A stretch of 64,000 bases of DNA from Periconia sp. R9002 (taxonomy: Eukaryota; Ascomycota; Dothideomycetes; Pleosporales; Periconiaceae). Numbering within the stretch: the stretch's first letter is position 1; each line of letters opens with the position of its first letter. Positions 1-11,840 of the stretch are shown here, in pieces. A program made the position numbers and the translations under genes. The notes below the pieces were generated by a model, which did not search any database, was not told the origin of the DNA, and saw nothing but the letters and a program-made list of their open reading frames with translations. The stretch lies in NCBI GenBank assembly GCA_023627715.1, contig JAMAHW010000028.1, positions 248,001 through 312,000 on the forward strand, given 5' to 3'.

Positions 1-1
1 A

Positions 2-2698
2 TGGCAAGGGTTGACTAATTTCGACTGGCGTGAGCACGTACGAGCTACCAGTTTGTCCAAGAAAACTGCAGCAGCAAACGCCGCCGCCAATGCTACTTCT
101 GATAAGATCAGTTTGGATGCGAATACGGATGGTGGTACCAACACCGACTCGGAAGCTGCCGAGCTCATGGGATATCGTGTGCAAGTGCGCGACGGAAACA
201 CGAGGCTTAGGACGGATGAGAGGCATCTCTTGAGTAATATCTTGACAAAGGACGGCCGCGATGCGGGTTTGGTGGCGGAGAAGGCTGCACTTGCCGCCAA
301 AACACCTGCCCGTGACGCTGGGTTGAGCGAGGAGGAGGAGTTGGATACAGATTCTGCTTGGATGGGTATCACTTGGGACTCGAGCACCGCCCAAGAGCCA
401 GACCCTGTGGGAGATGTTTCGCATCCTGTCGACTATTCGTCGCAGACTACACCCGTGTGGCGACAACTAGACACTTCGACTGAGCTAGCGTCCCCTTATG
501 GCCGACAGACTGACCCTACTATCTTCAGCGCCAATTTCCATTCCGAGAACGTGCTGCAGGATCAAGAGCCTGTAAACACAAGGTCAAAGTCGCCTGAATC
601 TGTGGTCCCAGAGGCTGAGCCTATGAGCTTCTTGAATTCCCCTTACAACAATATCTCTTCCCAGCAACCGGATTCTCCCGTCCCCGCCATTACAGGTCGA
701 TATCTCGAACTCACGGACGAAGATCGAGATCGTATTGCTGCTGAGACCTTCGATTCGCCTTACCATCGTCTCGTACAACGTGCAGGCTATTATGATACTC
801 TTGGTGATAGTACTGGGGATTCCGACGCCGCTTCCAACAATGAGATGGGAGCCGTGCGTCCTAGTGCTGATCCCGTAGACGAGGAACGCCGACCACTTTC
901 ACCTGGGGAATTTAGTGAAATGGTAGGAGGTCCAGTGTTGGGCCTTAACAATCCACCGGTACAGCCGAACTTGACTCTCGAAAATCAACCTCAATCGATA
1001 CAGGCGTCATCTTCTCAAGAGAATAAGCCTTCGCGAGAAGCCCAACACCAGCACTCTGCCGTAATTGAGAAGCCTCGACAAGTCTCAGCAGTACCTGCTG
1101 CGGTAAACAACCCTCCAACAGAGCCTGTTGTTAACGTAGACTCTCAACATGTATCGTCGCTTCTCGTGAGAAACAATCCTCCGCCAGCCCAAGTCACAGA
1201 AAATACCACTAGCAACAAGGCTGGCAAAAGGCCTGCATCCGCCACCGCCAATGCCAATGCACAAACGTCCTTCAGCGGTCAGGCTTCGGCTCAATTATCT
1301 GCCAACTACATTGCATATCAGGAGAGGCTTGCAATTTTTAAAAGGCTATCGGACGCCGCGAAGACGGAGAACACCGTTAAACCCCTCCTGGCCCAACTCG
1401 CAGAGGCGGCTGATACCGATGGATCTACGCAGAATTCCAGTCACACGGACACTCAGGTTACGACCGGAGAACTGCCCACGAGGCCTGCCAAGCGCAAGGG
1501 TGTGACGAAGAAGAAGACGACCCGCGGACAAGACAACGAGAAGGCTTTCAAACCAAATGATTCTCCCAGCAGCTCGGATGATCCAAAACCAACCCCAAAA
1601 CGACAGAAGAACAATTCTGGCGTCAAGAGCAAGGGAGTTAGGAAGCGCAGGAGTAAAGGCAAAGACAAGGCGGTAGACGTGAATGAGAGTCACGATGTAG
1701 TCATGGAGGATATTGATGAGTGCAATAATGCCAATGGACTGGAAAAAGGCAAGGCGGAGGAGGCGATTATCGACACGATCGAACAGCAAACGGGAGAGAT
1801 GGACACGCAGAGTGGTGCTGTGTCCGAAGACCGTCTCAACGTAAGTACCGCTCCCTTATCCCTCTCCCCCAGCACCCTGGCCGGGATCGAAGCTTCTGCC
1901 AAAAGTCGAGATCACGGTCAAAATTTAGGTGACCCCTCTGCCAAAGGCTGTGCCACTTCCTTAATTGCACCCCCCAAAACCTTCCTGCGATCCGTGGAGT
2001 ATATTGAGCAAGTTGGTCACCACGAAACGTCCAATGCTCCTTTGGAAGGACCCGCCGCACTGCTTCCTCAGAAAAGCTCGGTCGAAGTCCATCCGATTGA
2101 CACTGATTGCCCAATGCAGGAGCTTATCGTCGACGCTCAGGACATTCGCACTTCAGTCGAGAACGGCCATGACCGCAATGAGGTGGATAACACATTTCAA
2201 AAGGACAACACTTCCTCTCTATCGAGCGTGCCCGAGGACGATTCGCCGGAGGCTCCAACTCCAACAACAGTTTCAAATCCAGAATCCACGGCTCCTACGA
2301 AGCCGTCTCCCAAACTCACGAGGTCAAAGGCGAAGCCTGAAGTTGTTGCTGCTCTAAAGTGGTTCCATGAAAGCATGAAGTCCAACAAGGCTGCTCCGGC
2401 AACGGCATCTAAACCTTCGCCTGCTCTTCCTTCCAGGAAGGGCGATGGCAAGTCTGGAGGTGGCGCGGAATCTCAGAGTAAGAACGGGGACGGTATCAAC
2501 ACAAATACTACGAACGCGAGCGCTGCTAAGACCAAGAAACCGCCTTCAAACAACAAGGATCCAGCAGCCGCGTCTCTTCTAGGACAAGAGAGGCGTGAGA
2601 CGAGGAGGGCATCTCTTGCGCGCCAGGAATTGGAGGAGAAGGCGGCTAGGAATGAAAATATTGGCAAACGGTTGAGGAGCAAGGATACCCGCAAGTGA
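2..2698 (+). CDS. Hypothetical disordered basic protein, 5' end outside or unresolved
   Basis: The frame is open from the window edge to a stop at 2696-2698, so this is most likely the last exon of a gene that starts upstream. The only ATG near the edge (position 1) is in another frame and stops after five codons. An AG at 7-8 could be a splice acceptor. About 895 residues are visible. They are rich in S, T, P, N, K and E, with no recognisable globular domain. Lysine/arginine clusters such as AKRKGVTKKKTTRG (around nt 1488-1530) and KSKGVRKRRSKGK (around nt 1624-1662) look like nuclear localisation signals, and the C-terminus is also basic. A nuclear or chromatin-associated role is therefore possible but is only inference. 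I do not recognise a family. Confidence 0.7.
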   Translation, partial: WQGLTNFDWREHVRATSLSKKTAAANAAANATSDKISLDANTDGGTNTDSEAAELMGYRVQVRDGNTRLRTDERHLLSNILTKDGRDAGLVAEKAALAAKTPARDAGLSEEEELDTDSAWMGITWDSSTAQEPDPVGDVSHPVDYSSQTTPVWRQLDTSTELASPYGRQTDPTIFSANFHSENVLQDQEPVNTRSKSPESVVPEAEPMSFLNSPYNNISSQQPDSPVPAITGRYLELTDEDRDRIAAETFDSPYHRLVQRAGYYDTLGDSTGDSDAASNNEMGAVRPSADPVDEERRPLSPGEFSEMVGGPVLGLNNPPVQPNLTLENQPQSIQASSSQENKPSREAQHQHSAVIEKPRQVSAVPAAVNNPPTEPVVNVDSQHVSSLLVRNNPPPAQVTENTTSNKAGKRPASATANANAQTSFSGQASAQLSANYIAYQERLAIFKRLSDAAKTENTVKPLLAQLAEAADTDGSTQNSSHTDTQVTTGELPTRPAKRKGVTKKKTTRGQDNEKAFKPNDSPSSSDDPKPTPKRQKNNSGVKSKGVRKRRSKGKDKAVDVNESHDVVMEDIDECNNANGLEKGKAEEAIIDTIEQQTGEMDTQSGAVSEDRLNVSTAPLSLSPSTLAGIEASAKSRDHGQNLGDPSAKGCATSLIAPPKTFLRSVEYIEQVGHHETSNAPLEGPAALLPQKSSVEVHPIDTDCPMQELIVDAQDIRTSVENGHDRNEVDNTFQKDNTSSLSSVPEDDSPEAPTPTTVSNPESTAPTKPSPKLTRSKAKPEVVAALKWFHESMKSNKAAPATASKPSPALPSRKGDGKSGGGAESQSKNGDGINTNTTNASAAKTKKPPSNNKDPAAASLLGQERRETRRASLARQELEEKAARNENIGKRLRSKDTRK

Positions 2699-3171
2699 GC
2701 TGCGTCGCTACAAACTTGCTAACTGCATTTGCGGACTGTTTGGGGGCAAATTGTGTTGCTGCGTTATTTGCATGTCTAAAACTGAGCAGCAAATTGCCTT
2801 TGTGTCTATTGAACGTGGTTGAAGAGCGTCTGGAAGTGGTATGGACTGGCAGGACGAAATGATGGGGAGTGGCCTCTGTTGGAGGCGTTAAAAGCTTATG
2901 ACTGGATTAATGGTGGAAGAAGCGAGCATCTGAAATCAAATGTGCTTGCTGGCTTTGCAAGTTAACGACTGTACGATTGGAAGTGGAGTCGAGAGGTTGT
3001 ATGCCTCTATCTGTGCCCTTGGTGGCTATTCTCTATTCTCCGCTCATCGAGTGCTTTCCATTGGCGGTTTCTTTCTTGTTGAGGTCCGATTTGCACGTGA
3101 GAGGTGCTATACGAGCCACATGAGATTCCGCACTTGTCTTATATACCCGTTCCCTGTTTTAATAAATGCAA
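2699..3171. other. Intergenic region between convergent genes
   Basis: This 473-bp stretch separates the 3' ends of two convergent genes and presumably holds both 3' UTRs. Only short ORFs occur here and none looks coding. Confidence 0.5.
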
Positions 3172-4221
3172 TCAAATCTTACTCCCGACGATTCCTCCAT
3201 TTGCCGCTTCGTTATGGGATAGAATGCCGCTAATCCATTCTGCAGACTTCTCCAACATGGCCTTTGGAAATGCATGTCCGACGCCATCAAACAGGACGTC
3301 TTCGAGTTGAATGTCCAAACTAGGATCTTCGGCGAGCACTTTCTTGAAAACGTCCAAGAACGGTTCTCCTGCCGCGTAGGGCACCAGTTTGTCAACCTTG
3401 CCACTCAGGTTCAGAATCTTCTTCCCCTGCAATCTCTCTCGCAAAAGGGTCTTGAACCGATCGAGTTGATCTTTGGAGAGAGGTGAAGGGTTGGAAGGCG
3501 CGGTAGGATTGAAGTAACCGGGCAACAAGAGACCAGCTGGATCAGACTGTGAGATGGAGTCGACGAGAGCCTTTGGGAAATCAGCAGAGCCAATAAACTC
3601 GGACCCAGGCGGGGATGAAGAGGTATAGCTTTTCAGTTTGGATAGACGGGCACGATCGGTCATCAGTCTCGTGTAGTCCGGACATCCAATACCTACCACG
3701 GCAGCTGTGATGCGTGGGTCAGCGAGGATACAATGCCAAGCTGCGTGTCCACCCAAGGAGATACCCAAGACCAGATGTTGGGTTATTTTTGGTGAAGAAG
3801 GCGCGTGAAGGATGTATGATTCGAGATAGCTGATGAGGTGTGAGGTATCGACGGCGGTGCCATGCAGGCAGGAGAACATGTCCTGTGCGTGACGAGGGTT
3901 GCCCTCTTTCCAGGCCTCATTGTGCAATTTATCGACCAGACGAGAGCCATGATTACGTTGGTCAAAAGCCACGGCAATCAAACCCTGGGTAGGATGCTTG
4001 CCCGCGTTCCAGGTGTGGATGATGTGGGCAGCGATGGGGGACATGGTTTGAGCGGTTTGGAGACGAGGATGCAGGAGCCAGAGGCAAGCCACAGATGTAA
4101 CAGTGGAGGGAAGTTCGGCGAGGCCATGGACGGTGGTTAATATACCAGAAATGGTGTGTGTTTCGGAGGAGACGGTTGGTGAAGGCTGGGTGCCTGAGAG
4201 GGGATTCGTTGTTGCTGCCAT
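3172..4221 (-). CDS. Alpha/beta-hydrolase family protein
   Basis: Single-exon gene encoding 349 residues. The alpha/beta-hydrolase fold is shown by the nucleophile elbow GISLGG (Ser155), a strand motif FDQRNHGSR at about residues 86-94 that matches the oxyanion-loop region, a likely acid Asp277 in GKVDKLVPY, and His316 in DGVGHAFP. Spacing and order (Ser, Asp, His) fit a complete catalytic triad. No signal peptide or membrane segment is visible, so a cytosolic esterase, lipase or peptidase-like hydrolase is likely. The substrate cannot be read from sequence. The start ATG at 4221 is the first in-frame one and begins a Ser/Thr/Pro-rich leader. Confidence 0.9.
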   Translation of the reverse strand: MAATTNPLSGTQPSPTVSSETHTISGILTTVHGLAELPSTVTSVACLWLLHPRLQTAQTMSPIAAHIIHTWNAGKHPTQGLIAVAFDQRNHGSRLVDKLHNEAWKEGNPRHAQDMFSCLHGTAVDTSHLISYLESYILHAPSSPKITQHLVLGISLGGHAAWHCILADPRITAAVVGIGCPDYTRLMTDRARLSKLKSYTSSSPPGSEFIGSADFPKALVDSISQSDPAGLLLPGYFNPTAPSNPSPLSKDQLDRFKTLLRERLQGKKILNLSGKVDKLVPYAAGEPFLDVFKKVLAEDPSLDIQLEDVLFDGVGHAFPKAMLEKSAEWISGILSHNEAANGGIVGSKI

Positions 4222-5110
4222 TGCGAAAAGGTTGAGGGATTGTAGTTACATGAAATTGACTTGAGACATGAAGGAGAGAAGACTGGAGGTGGGCAGAAGT
4301 GTGAGATGAGGTCAGTTCGCCTTGAATATCAATTGACGTTGTAACTAACTTAGTGGGGTTGGCCGAGGTTGATGTTTAGTACACTACTCGACACGCATAC
4401 AAGGATGTGATACATTTTCAGGGAGTTTGTCCATGGTCAGTTTCAGTTGTCACATTTGGGTTTTTGAAAACTGGCATATCTCTACGTACGCGTGCGCACT
4501 TAGTTGTACATGCTGTAGAATTGTTCTTGGCGCGGGAGGGAGGGAGACGAAGGCAAAAGCCAAGCTGCATATGTACGTACTTAGGTACATATGTGACAGG
4601 CGTATAATTCAGCCTACACACATAAATGCACGACCAAAGGAAAGGTCACTGTAACAGTTTGTATCTCGGCCCAGCCCTACAGACGAACATGGCGTTGTTT
4701 GTCTCACGGTGTCGAGTAGATGGAATGGATGACCTATCCCTGTCGGCTCGCTAGGGGGGGTCTCCGTATGCTGGAACATGATCATCACCTCCAGCTTACT
4801 CCGATTCGCGACAGCGACACCTTTTCATCTTCACCGCACTCTGTGCGCAAACCTTCTTCTTTTGCCTTGCTCAGGGGTCATTTGGCCAAGACGTCCCCGT
4901 TAGCTTTGTTTAACATTCCTCTCTCCCTTTTTTTGCTTTTTCAAATTGGAGACATGGCCTTATAGGTAGCCTCAATACCCGTACCCAGGAGTAATACTAA
5001 TCCCACCCGCCGAATCCATCCTCACGGTATCAGTTGATTGATTCAGCAGCCAAAAGGCGAGCAAGTCAGAAGTCAACTAGCCAGACCGCCAGCCAGAGTA
5101 ATTCACCGCC
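4222..5110. other. Divergent promoter region between hydrolase and phospholipase D genes
   Basis: About 890 bp between divergently transcribed genes. It contains a copy of the short TAGGTAC-type motif (around 4570-4590) that recurs in other intergenic regions of this window, and a pyrimidine-rich stretch at about 4820-4940 upstream of the phospholipase D start. No convincing ORF. Confidence 0.45.
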
Positions 5111-8100
5111 ATGGGAGACTCACCCGACAGCGTATCGCCCATGAACACCTCCTCTACCGCATTTCCACCACCACCACCACCCAAGGGCGACGCCTCGTCA
5201 CGAACCTTCTCTCCTCTGCGTACCATCCGAAGTGCAAACTCGAATGACGTCGACACATCAAATGGCGCCCCCGTTATTACAAAATCCGCTCCCACCGGCG
5301 AGCCCCTCTCCCCCGACAATCTAGACGAGTTCCCCTTCCACGCTTCGTCATCCTCCCATCGCACCCAGCCGACCACCACTCCACTAAATACCACCAACAT
5401 AGAGCCCAACATCAAGCCACATTACCCCGCAAGCGGCTCCGCGAACGGTTCCCCCGCCCAGCAGCCTTCCTTTGCCCCAGTCTCGCGGCGACCCACCGCT
5501 GAGGGCGACGAGTCGGATGCCGCGCCCAAAGGCCGCCGCAGCGTGCAATTCGGCCGGTCCACCACCTTTGGTACCGAACCAAACACCCATTCACGGCAGC
5601 AGTCATGGGATGTGGATGAGGAAGGGGCCAAGGGCAAAGACCGGGAGAGGCAGGGCTCCTCGCTCATGACCAAGCTCAAGGCGCTCGCTGCCCCCATGAC
5701 TCTCCAGGGCCATGGGCGAAGCCAGAGCGCCTTCACGGCCTATTCTGTACCTGAAGGCTCCCCACGTGGTCCCCTGACACCCGCCTCCGAGCGCGAGGAG
5801 TTCCGTTATTACGACGGCCACGAGAGCGAAGCCGACGCCGATGCCGAAGAAAGCGCAGGTGAGGGTCCATCGCGGCCGCGTCGCAAGAGGAAAAGGAGCC
5901 GCCGGTGGTTTGATGATGGCAACGAAGGCCCGCAAACCGCCCCGACAACACCCAGACATCCATCGTTCTTTTCTAGGGATTCGCCTACAACTACCCCCAC
6001 CACCAGCCAACCGTTTCGCCCGACCTTCCTGCGCCGAGGAACCATGAGCGATATCCCCGAGAATCAACGCCAGGGCGTCTCCGAAGACGAAGGTCGCGAT
6101 CGTTTAGCAAAGGAGAGCACTTGGGCACGCGGGCTACATAGCGCAAGAGGCCTCTCCTATGGTGGCCTACGACGACACGATCCGAACAGTGGGGAGGATC
6201 CGGGGGAGCGGCGACCAAGCAATCTGAGGCGGTTGACAGCCTTTGGTAGCAACGGTGATAATGGTCAGCCTTCTCCCTGGCGGATCCGCGGGGAACGAAC
6301 CCAGAGTTTGAGCGCGCAGAAATGGAAATCCATCAAGAACAGTCTTCGTCTTCTGGGCAATCGCGCAAAGGCCGAGCGTCAAGTTGACCACGCAAAATCG
6401 GCCGAACTCATGGCCGAACTTTTGGCGGGAGCCCCCGCGGCTCTGTTCCTCGCCAGCATGTTCCAGCGTGACGAGCATGGCCACAAGCGTATTCCCATCC
6501 TCCTGGAGCAGCTGAAGGTGTCCATCACCGACTCTGAACAGCCCGAAACCAAAGAAGGCAAGGAGAGCAAGGAGAGCAAAGAAGCAAAGGATGGCGACCG
6601 CCATACCGCTCTGCGCGTCGAGCTGGAATACGGCAGCGGCCTCACACGGATGAAGTGGGTCATCTACCGTTCGGTCAGAGACTTTGCCAACCTCCACTTG
6701 AAGTTCAAACTGCAGGACAAGCAAAACTCCCTTCTCAATCGTCCAAACAAGGGTAAAGATGCCAAAGACAAGCTCAAAGACAAGGCAAACGAGAAACAGT
6801 CAGAGCAAGATGATCGGACGCCGAAATTGCCGCGCTTTCCCAAGAGCGTTCTACCATATCTTCGGGGCCTGCGAGGTTACGGCATTCTTGACGATGAAGA
6901 GGAGGAGGAGGAGGAGAAAGATGACGGCGATGATAATGCAAGTGTCATTGATCGTCCCGGAAGAACATTGCGACAAAAATCATCCTACCACCTCCGCAGG
7001 CAGTCGAGCATCACTAACGCTCAAACTGGTGGTGCGGTTGCACAGTCGCATGGTCGACAGGGTAGCTTCATTGGGCCTGCTGGTGCGCCGTTGAGCAGCA
7101 GGCAAACCCATCAAGAGCGGCAACGAAAAAAGTTGGAAACCTATCTTAAAAAGCTTATTACCTATCTCATCTTCCGGCCAGACAGCAACCGACTATGCAA
7201 ATTTCTCGAATTGTCCGCCCTCGGTGTTCGCTTGGCTGCCGAAGGTGGTTATCATGGAAAGGAGGGCTTGATGATGATCAAGTCTTCCAAAGGTGTCGAT
7301 GTTCGGAAGAAGTGGAGTCCTATCCCGCTGATGCAGCGCCATTGGCCCAAATGGTTCCTTGTACGCCACAGCTACATCGTCTGCGTTGATTCTCCCGAGG
7401 AGATGAATGTCTACGACGTATTCCTAGTAGATTCAGACTTCTCCATAGACGACGACAAGTCGCAAAAACTGACTCAGAAGAAAGCGCGAGACATTGCGAG
7501 CGAAGCAAAGGCCTCAGCAACAGGGCATCATCAATTGCGCATCGTCAATTCGGAGCGCACGATGAAACTGCTTGCGAAGAATGAGAGGCAGCTGAAGCAG
7601 TTCGAGGATTCCATTCGCTTCATGATGCGTAACAGCGATTGGACCAAGACGAACCGATTCCAGAGCTTTGCTCCGGTTCGAAAGCGCATCTACGCCCAGT
7701 GGCTTGTGGACGGCCGTGACTATATGTGGAATGTATCTCGAGCCATCAGCATGGCCAAGGACGTGATCTATATTCACGATTGGTGGCTCAGTCCGGAGCT
7801 ATACCTTCGCCGCCCGGCCGCCATCAGCCAGAAATGGAGACTAGACAGGCTTCTCCAGCGCAAAGCGCAAGAAGGAGTCAAGGTCTTTGTCATCATGTAC
7901 CGCAACGTGAACGCTGCTATTCCTATAGATTCGGAATACTCCAAATACTCGCTTCTGGACCTCCATCCCAATATTTTTGTTCAGCGGTCTCCTAATCAGA
8001 TCCGACAAAATACCTTCTTCTGGGCTCATCACGAAAAGATTTGCATTGTCGACCACACTATCGCATTCTGCGGCGGCGTCGATCTGTGCTTTGGCCGCTG

Positions 8101-10876
8101 GGATACCCCTCAGCATACCGTGACCGATGACAAGTTGACGGGATTCGAGACGGATGACAAACCCAAAGATGCGGAGCATTGTCAACTTTGGCCAGGTAAG
8201 GATTATTCGAATCCTAGGGTCCAGGATTTCTTCGATCTCGATAAACCATACGAAGAAATGTACGATCGAAGCCAAACCCCACGCATGCCGTGGCACGACA
8301 TTGGCATGCAAATTGTTGGCCAGCCCGCTCGTGACCTGACCCGTCATTTCGTCCAGCGATGGAACTACCTGCTGCGCCAGCGCAAGCCATCCCGCCCTAC
8401 ACCGTTCCTCCTTCCGCCGCCTGATTTCGATCCTGCTGACATTGAGGCTTTGGGACTCGATGGCACTTGCGAAGTGCAAATCTTGCGATCGGCCACGTCC
8501 TGGTCGCTGGGTACTCCCAACAAGACAGAGCACAGTATCATGAACGCATACGTGCAGATGATTGCTACATCTGAGCATTTTGTGTATATTGAGAATCAGT
8601 TCTACATCAGCAGCAGCCAAGTGTATGGCACCAAGATCGAGAACAAGATCAGTGACGCATTGGTCGACCGCATCAAGCGCGCCCACATCAATCAGGAAGA
8701 TTGGAGGGCCTGCATCATGATCCCGCTTATGCCTGGATTCGAGAACACCGTCGATGTGCAGGATGGTAGTAGCGTGCGTCTGATCATGTCGTGCCAGTAC
8801 CGAAGCATATGCCGCGGCGAGACTTCCATCTTTGGGCGACTTCGCGCTGCCGGCATTGAGCCCGAAGACTACATCCAGTTCTATGCGCTAAGATCTTGGG
8901 GTGAAATCGGGCCAAATCAAGCTTTAGTAACGGAGCAGCTCTACATACATGCCAAATGCATGATTGTGGACGATCGCGTCGCTATTATTGGATCCGCCAA
9001 CATCAACGAGAGGTCTATGCTGGGTTCCCGCGACTCCGAGGTAGCAGCCATTGTCAGAGACACAGAAGTGCTGGATTCCTACATGGCCGGTGAACCTTAC
9101 AAGGTCGGCAAGTTCCCGCATACCCTTCGCATGCGACTAATGCGCGAGCACTTGGGCATTGATACCGACAAGATCTTTGAAGAGGAGTGGGAAAGTCGCC
9201 ACTCGGATGCCGAAAGCACCGACTTCCACACCGATACTTCTGGGCCTTCGTCGCCGACTTTTGACAGGGCAACGGAACAAAAGCTGACCGAGAACAAGCA
9301 TCGCCTGGAGGACGAGCTCATTGCGCGAGCGGAAGGGCTCCACAGCTTTAATCATGATACGGACTGGGCACAGGAGAACAACCCTCACATCACGCCCAAC
9401 AAGAAGGTTACGACAGATCCCAGGGTCTCCAATAACTCAGCTCACCAAAAAGACGTACGCGGGGAAGGAGCCGATCACATGCGCGATTTTCTCAGAGACC
9501 GACCTCTTACTGCACAGGGCCGTGATTCTTTCATCAATGAGAGAGGTCACGAGGTGTTGGCGGTAGATGTGGCACCAGAAGGGGCCGCCAGTACTACGCC
9601 CAAGAAATCAGCCAGCAAAACTCGCGGTCGGAGCAACACAGCGACCACAAGGCTCAGTACTCACAGCGCCCCTGAGGGATATATAGGCTTGCCACCACCG
9701 CGACTCCCACGCATGGATACCAGACAGCTTGGTCTTACGCATCTTAGTCAGTTGCCCGCCTTGCCGGTATCTGATGACACCGATATTGGTGGGCCTCCTT
9801 TGCAGCGTACCTTCAGCTATGAATCTTCCCACATCATCAATCCTCTGTTGGCTGATATGCGACGGCCCATTGTCACCGATGACTGCATGCGCGATCCCCT
9901 CAATGATGCATTCTACCTCGATGTTTGGCATGCTGCTGCTGAGAACAACACCAAACTCTTCCGCCAAGTCTTCCGTTGCATGCCAGATAACGAAGTGAAG
10001 ACGTGGAAGGAGTACAAGGAATACGCTGCCTTCAGCGAACGGTTCAATCAGGCTCAGGGCAATGGCAAATCCACCACACGCAAAGCGCAAGACAGCCCTG
10101 GGAAGTCCGGGCCACCTGGTAACGGAGCTACTGTCGGCACTGTGGAAAAGATTGTCTCCCTCCCGAATCAGACTATGAGACAGGTGGAAGCACTCGGAGA
10201 AAAACTTAGCGAGAAAATGTCGAAAGACACAGCGGACGAAAGCAATATGGGCCATGTCGAGCAGTGGGCCAAAGACCAGGAGAAGCAACAGCAACAGCGA
10301 TCTCAATCCTCTCTGCGCCTCAATACCGCGGATACCACCATCGAAGAAGGCTCGCCCAAGAATACCGATGACGCCATTGTCTCTCCCATGAACCCCCCTC
10401 CTCCGACCCAAACATTCACCTTCCCACCACCGCCACCGATCCCCAACACGGAATCCGCTGCCACAGACTTTGCACATACAAATGGAAACAGCAATGGGCA
10501 CGCCAACGGTCCCGGCCGCTCGCGCACAGTGACGATTACCGAGCCAAGCCGTGAGGGTGGCCCCACTCGTGCACAAACTGCCGGACTTGGTAGCAAGCGC
10601 AGGAGACGGGCGACAACGCGGGCCAGCGCCAAACAATTCGATGCTTCGGATGAAGCTCAGTTGCTGGAGAAAAATGATGCAAAGAAACTACTCGACTTGG
10701 TGCAGGGACACATAGTACTCTGGCCCTACGACTGGCTGGAAGCCGAAGAAGCCAACGGCGGCTGGCTATACACTGTGGATCAAATCGCGCCGTTGGAAAT
10801 TTAGTAAGTTAACCTTTACTATCGGAGTCGTGATGATTTTTTTCGTGCGTTCACTAACAGCTTTTGCAGCGCTTGA
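5111..10876 (+). CDS. Phospholipase D, PX-PH type (Spo14/PLD1 family)
   Basis: Hydrolyses phosphatidylcholine to phosphatidic acid and choline; the family acts in vesicle traffic and signalling at membranes. Exons are 5111..10803 and 10870..10876. The intron 10804-10869 has GTAAGT, a CACTAACAG branch region and TTTTGCAG. The last exon only completes the codon after EI and adds one Ala, giving the ending PLEIYA. The product is about 1,899 residues. The order is a disordered N-terminus of about 450 residues, a PX-like domain with acidic/basic insertions (about 455-690), a PH domain (about 715-845), and two catalytic HKD motifs: H974-x-K976 with D981, and H1280-x-K1282 with D1287. Both motifs are intact, so the enzyme should be active. 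A long disordered C-terminal tail follows. The length is at the large end but normal for moulds. Confidence 0.95.
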
Positions 10877-11414
10877 GCACTGTTTGCAACACTATGAATA
10901 TCAAGAGTTTGTTGAGAGCGCCTGGTTCTCATCCATATTACTTCTTGGGCAGAATTGAAAGACAAGCCTTGGGTGCGTGTCCTCTTTGTACTCGTTGGGG
11001 TTTTTTCTTCAGTATGGAATCCCCGTTGTCTGAAGACTCACCTTCTCTCCCCCTTGTTGCTATTCTTCCTCGGGTTCTACCTAGTCTGAAACGCGTAACC
11101 AGGTGGTCATGCTCTATTCTTACCCTTTTTCTCTTCTTTTTCTTTCTGCGAAAGAACGCATTGCGTCGGCGTTTTGTTTTTACTCATCCAAATATGTACA
11201 CATACTATACTCATCGCTATTTGTTCCCTCGCTACACCTGTGATATCTTTGTATATCGCCCACACACAACCAAACCAAACCAAACCACTGTTTCAAGATT
11301 TCTTTTGTACATCTCCATTTTTTCTAATTTTGATAGACTGGTTTGGCGTATGTGTATATAGTTCCAACACTTTGTCTTTCCTTGTATATACTCTCCCCGG
11401 CTCGGAGCTCAATT

Positions 11415-11466
11415 TGTACGCGCGCGCGCGCGTGTGTGTGTATGTGTGTGTGTGTGTGTGTGTGTG
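11415..11466. repeat. Alternating pyrimidine-purine (CG)n(GT)n microsatellite
   Basis: Fifty-two bases alternate pyrimidine and purine without a break: a TGTA lead-in, a CG run, then GT repeats with one TA step. Such tracts can adopt left-handed Z-DNA. It lies about 540 bp past the phospholipase D stop. Confidence 0.95.
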
Positions 11467-11804
11467 GAAATAGGTAATACATGTTCATAGAGAAAGTGCG
11501 AATGTATGGTTTATTAGTAGCATAGAATGTCTTAATGCAGGTTTTGTTATCAGCAAAATGTATGTATCGCGTGATGAGGCTAGGACGTCTTGTACAGTGC
11601 CTCAGCTTGGAGTGCTAAATTAAAATCTCATTTCGAGATAGAAATAGTAGATGGCGGGCAGCGTGTATTCAAAGTGGTTTGTCTTCGCAAACGATCGATA
11701 TGTAAAACTTTTCACGTACAATCAATTAACCCCTACATACATCAATAGATATTGATGTAGAAGAAATCGCGGGAATCGTCCTTGGCTGGACTGGACCGTA
11801 ACAC

Positions 11805-11840
11805 AGGTACTTACCTAGGTACTTACCTAGGTACCTACGT
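11805..11840. repeat. Three tandem copies of a 12-bp motif AGGTACTTACCT
   Basis: Two exact copies of AGGTACTTACCT are followed by a variant, AGGTACCTACGT. Each unit is close to a palindrome. Related TAGGTACCTA-like motifs occur in other intergenic regions of the window. Confidence 0.9.

Noticed and set aside
7841..8686. Minus-strand ORF of 281 codons
   Set aside because: Antisense to the catalytic region of phospholipase D, which is clearly the real gene.
9608..10636. Long minus-strand ORF of 342 codons
   Set aside because: It is antisense to the phospholipase D coding region, has no family features, and reflects codon bias of the real gene.
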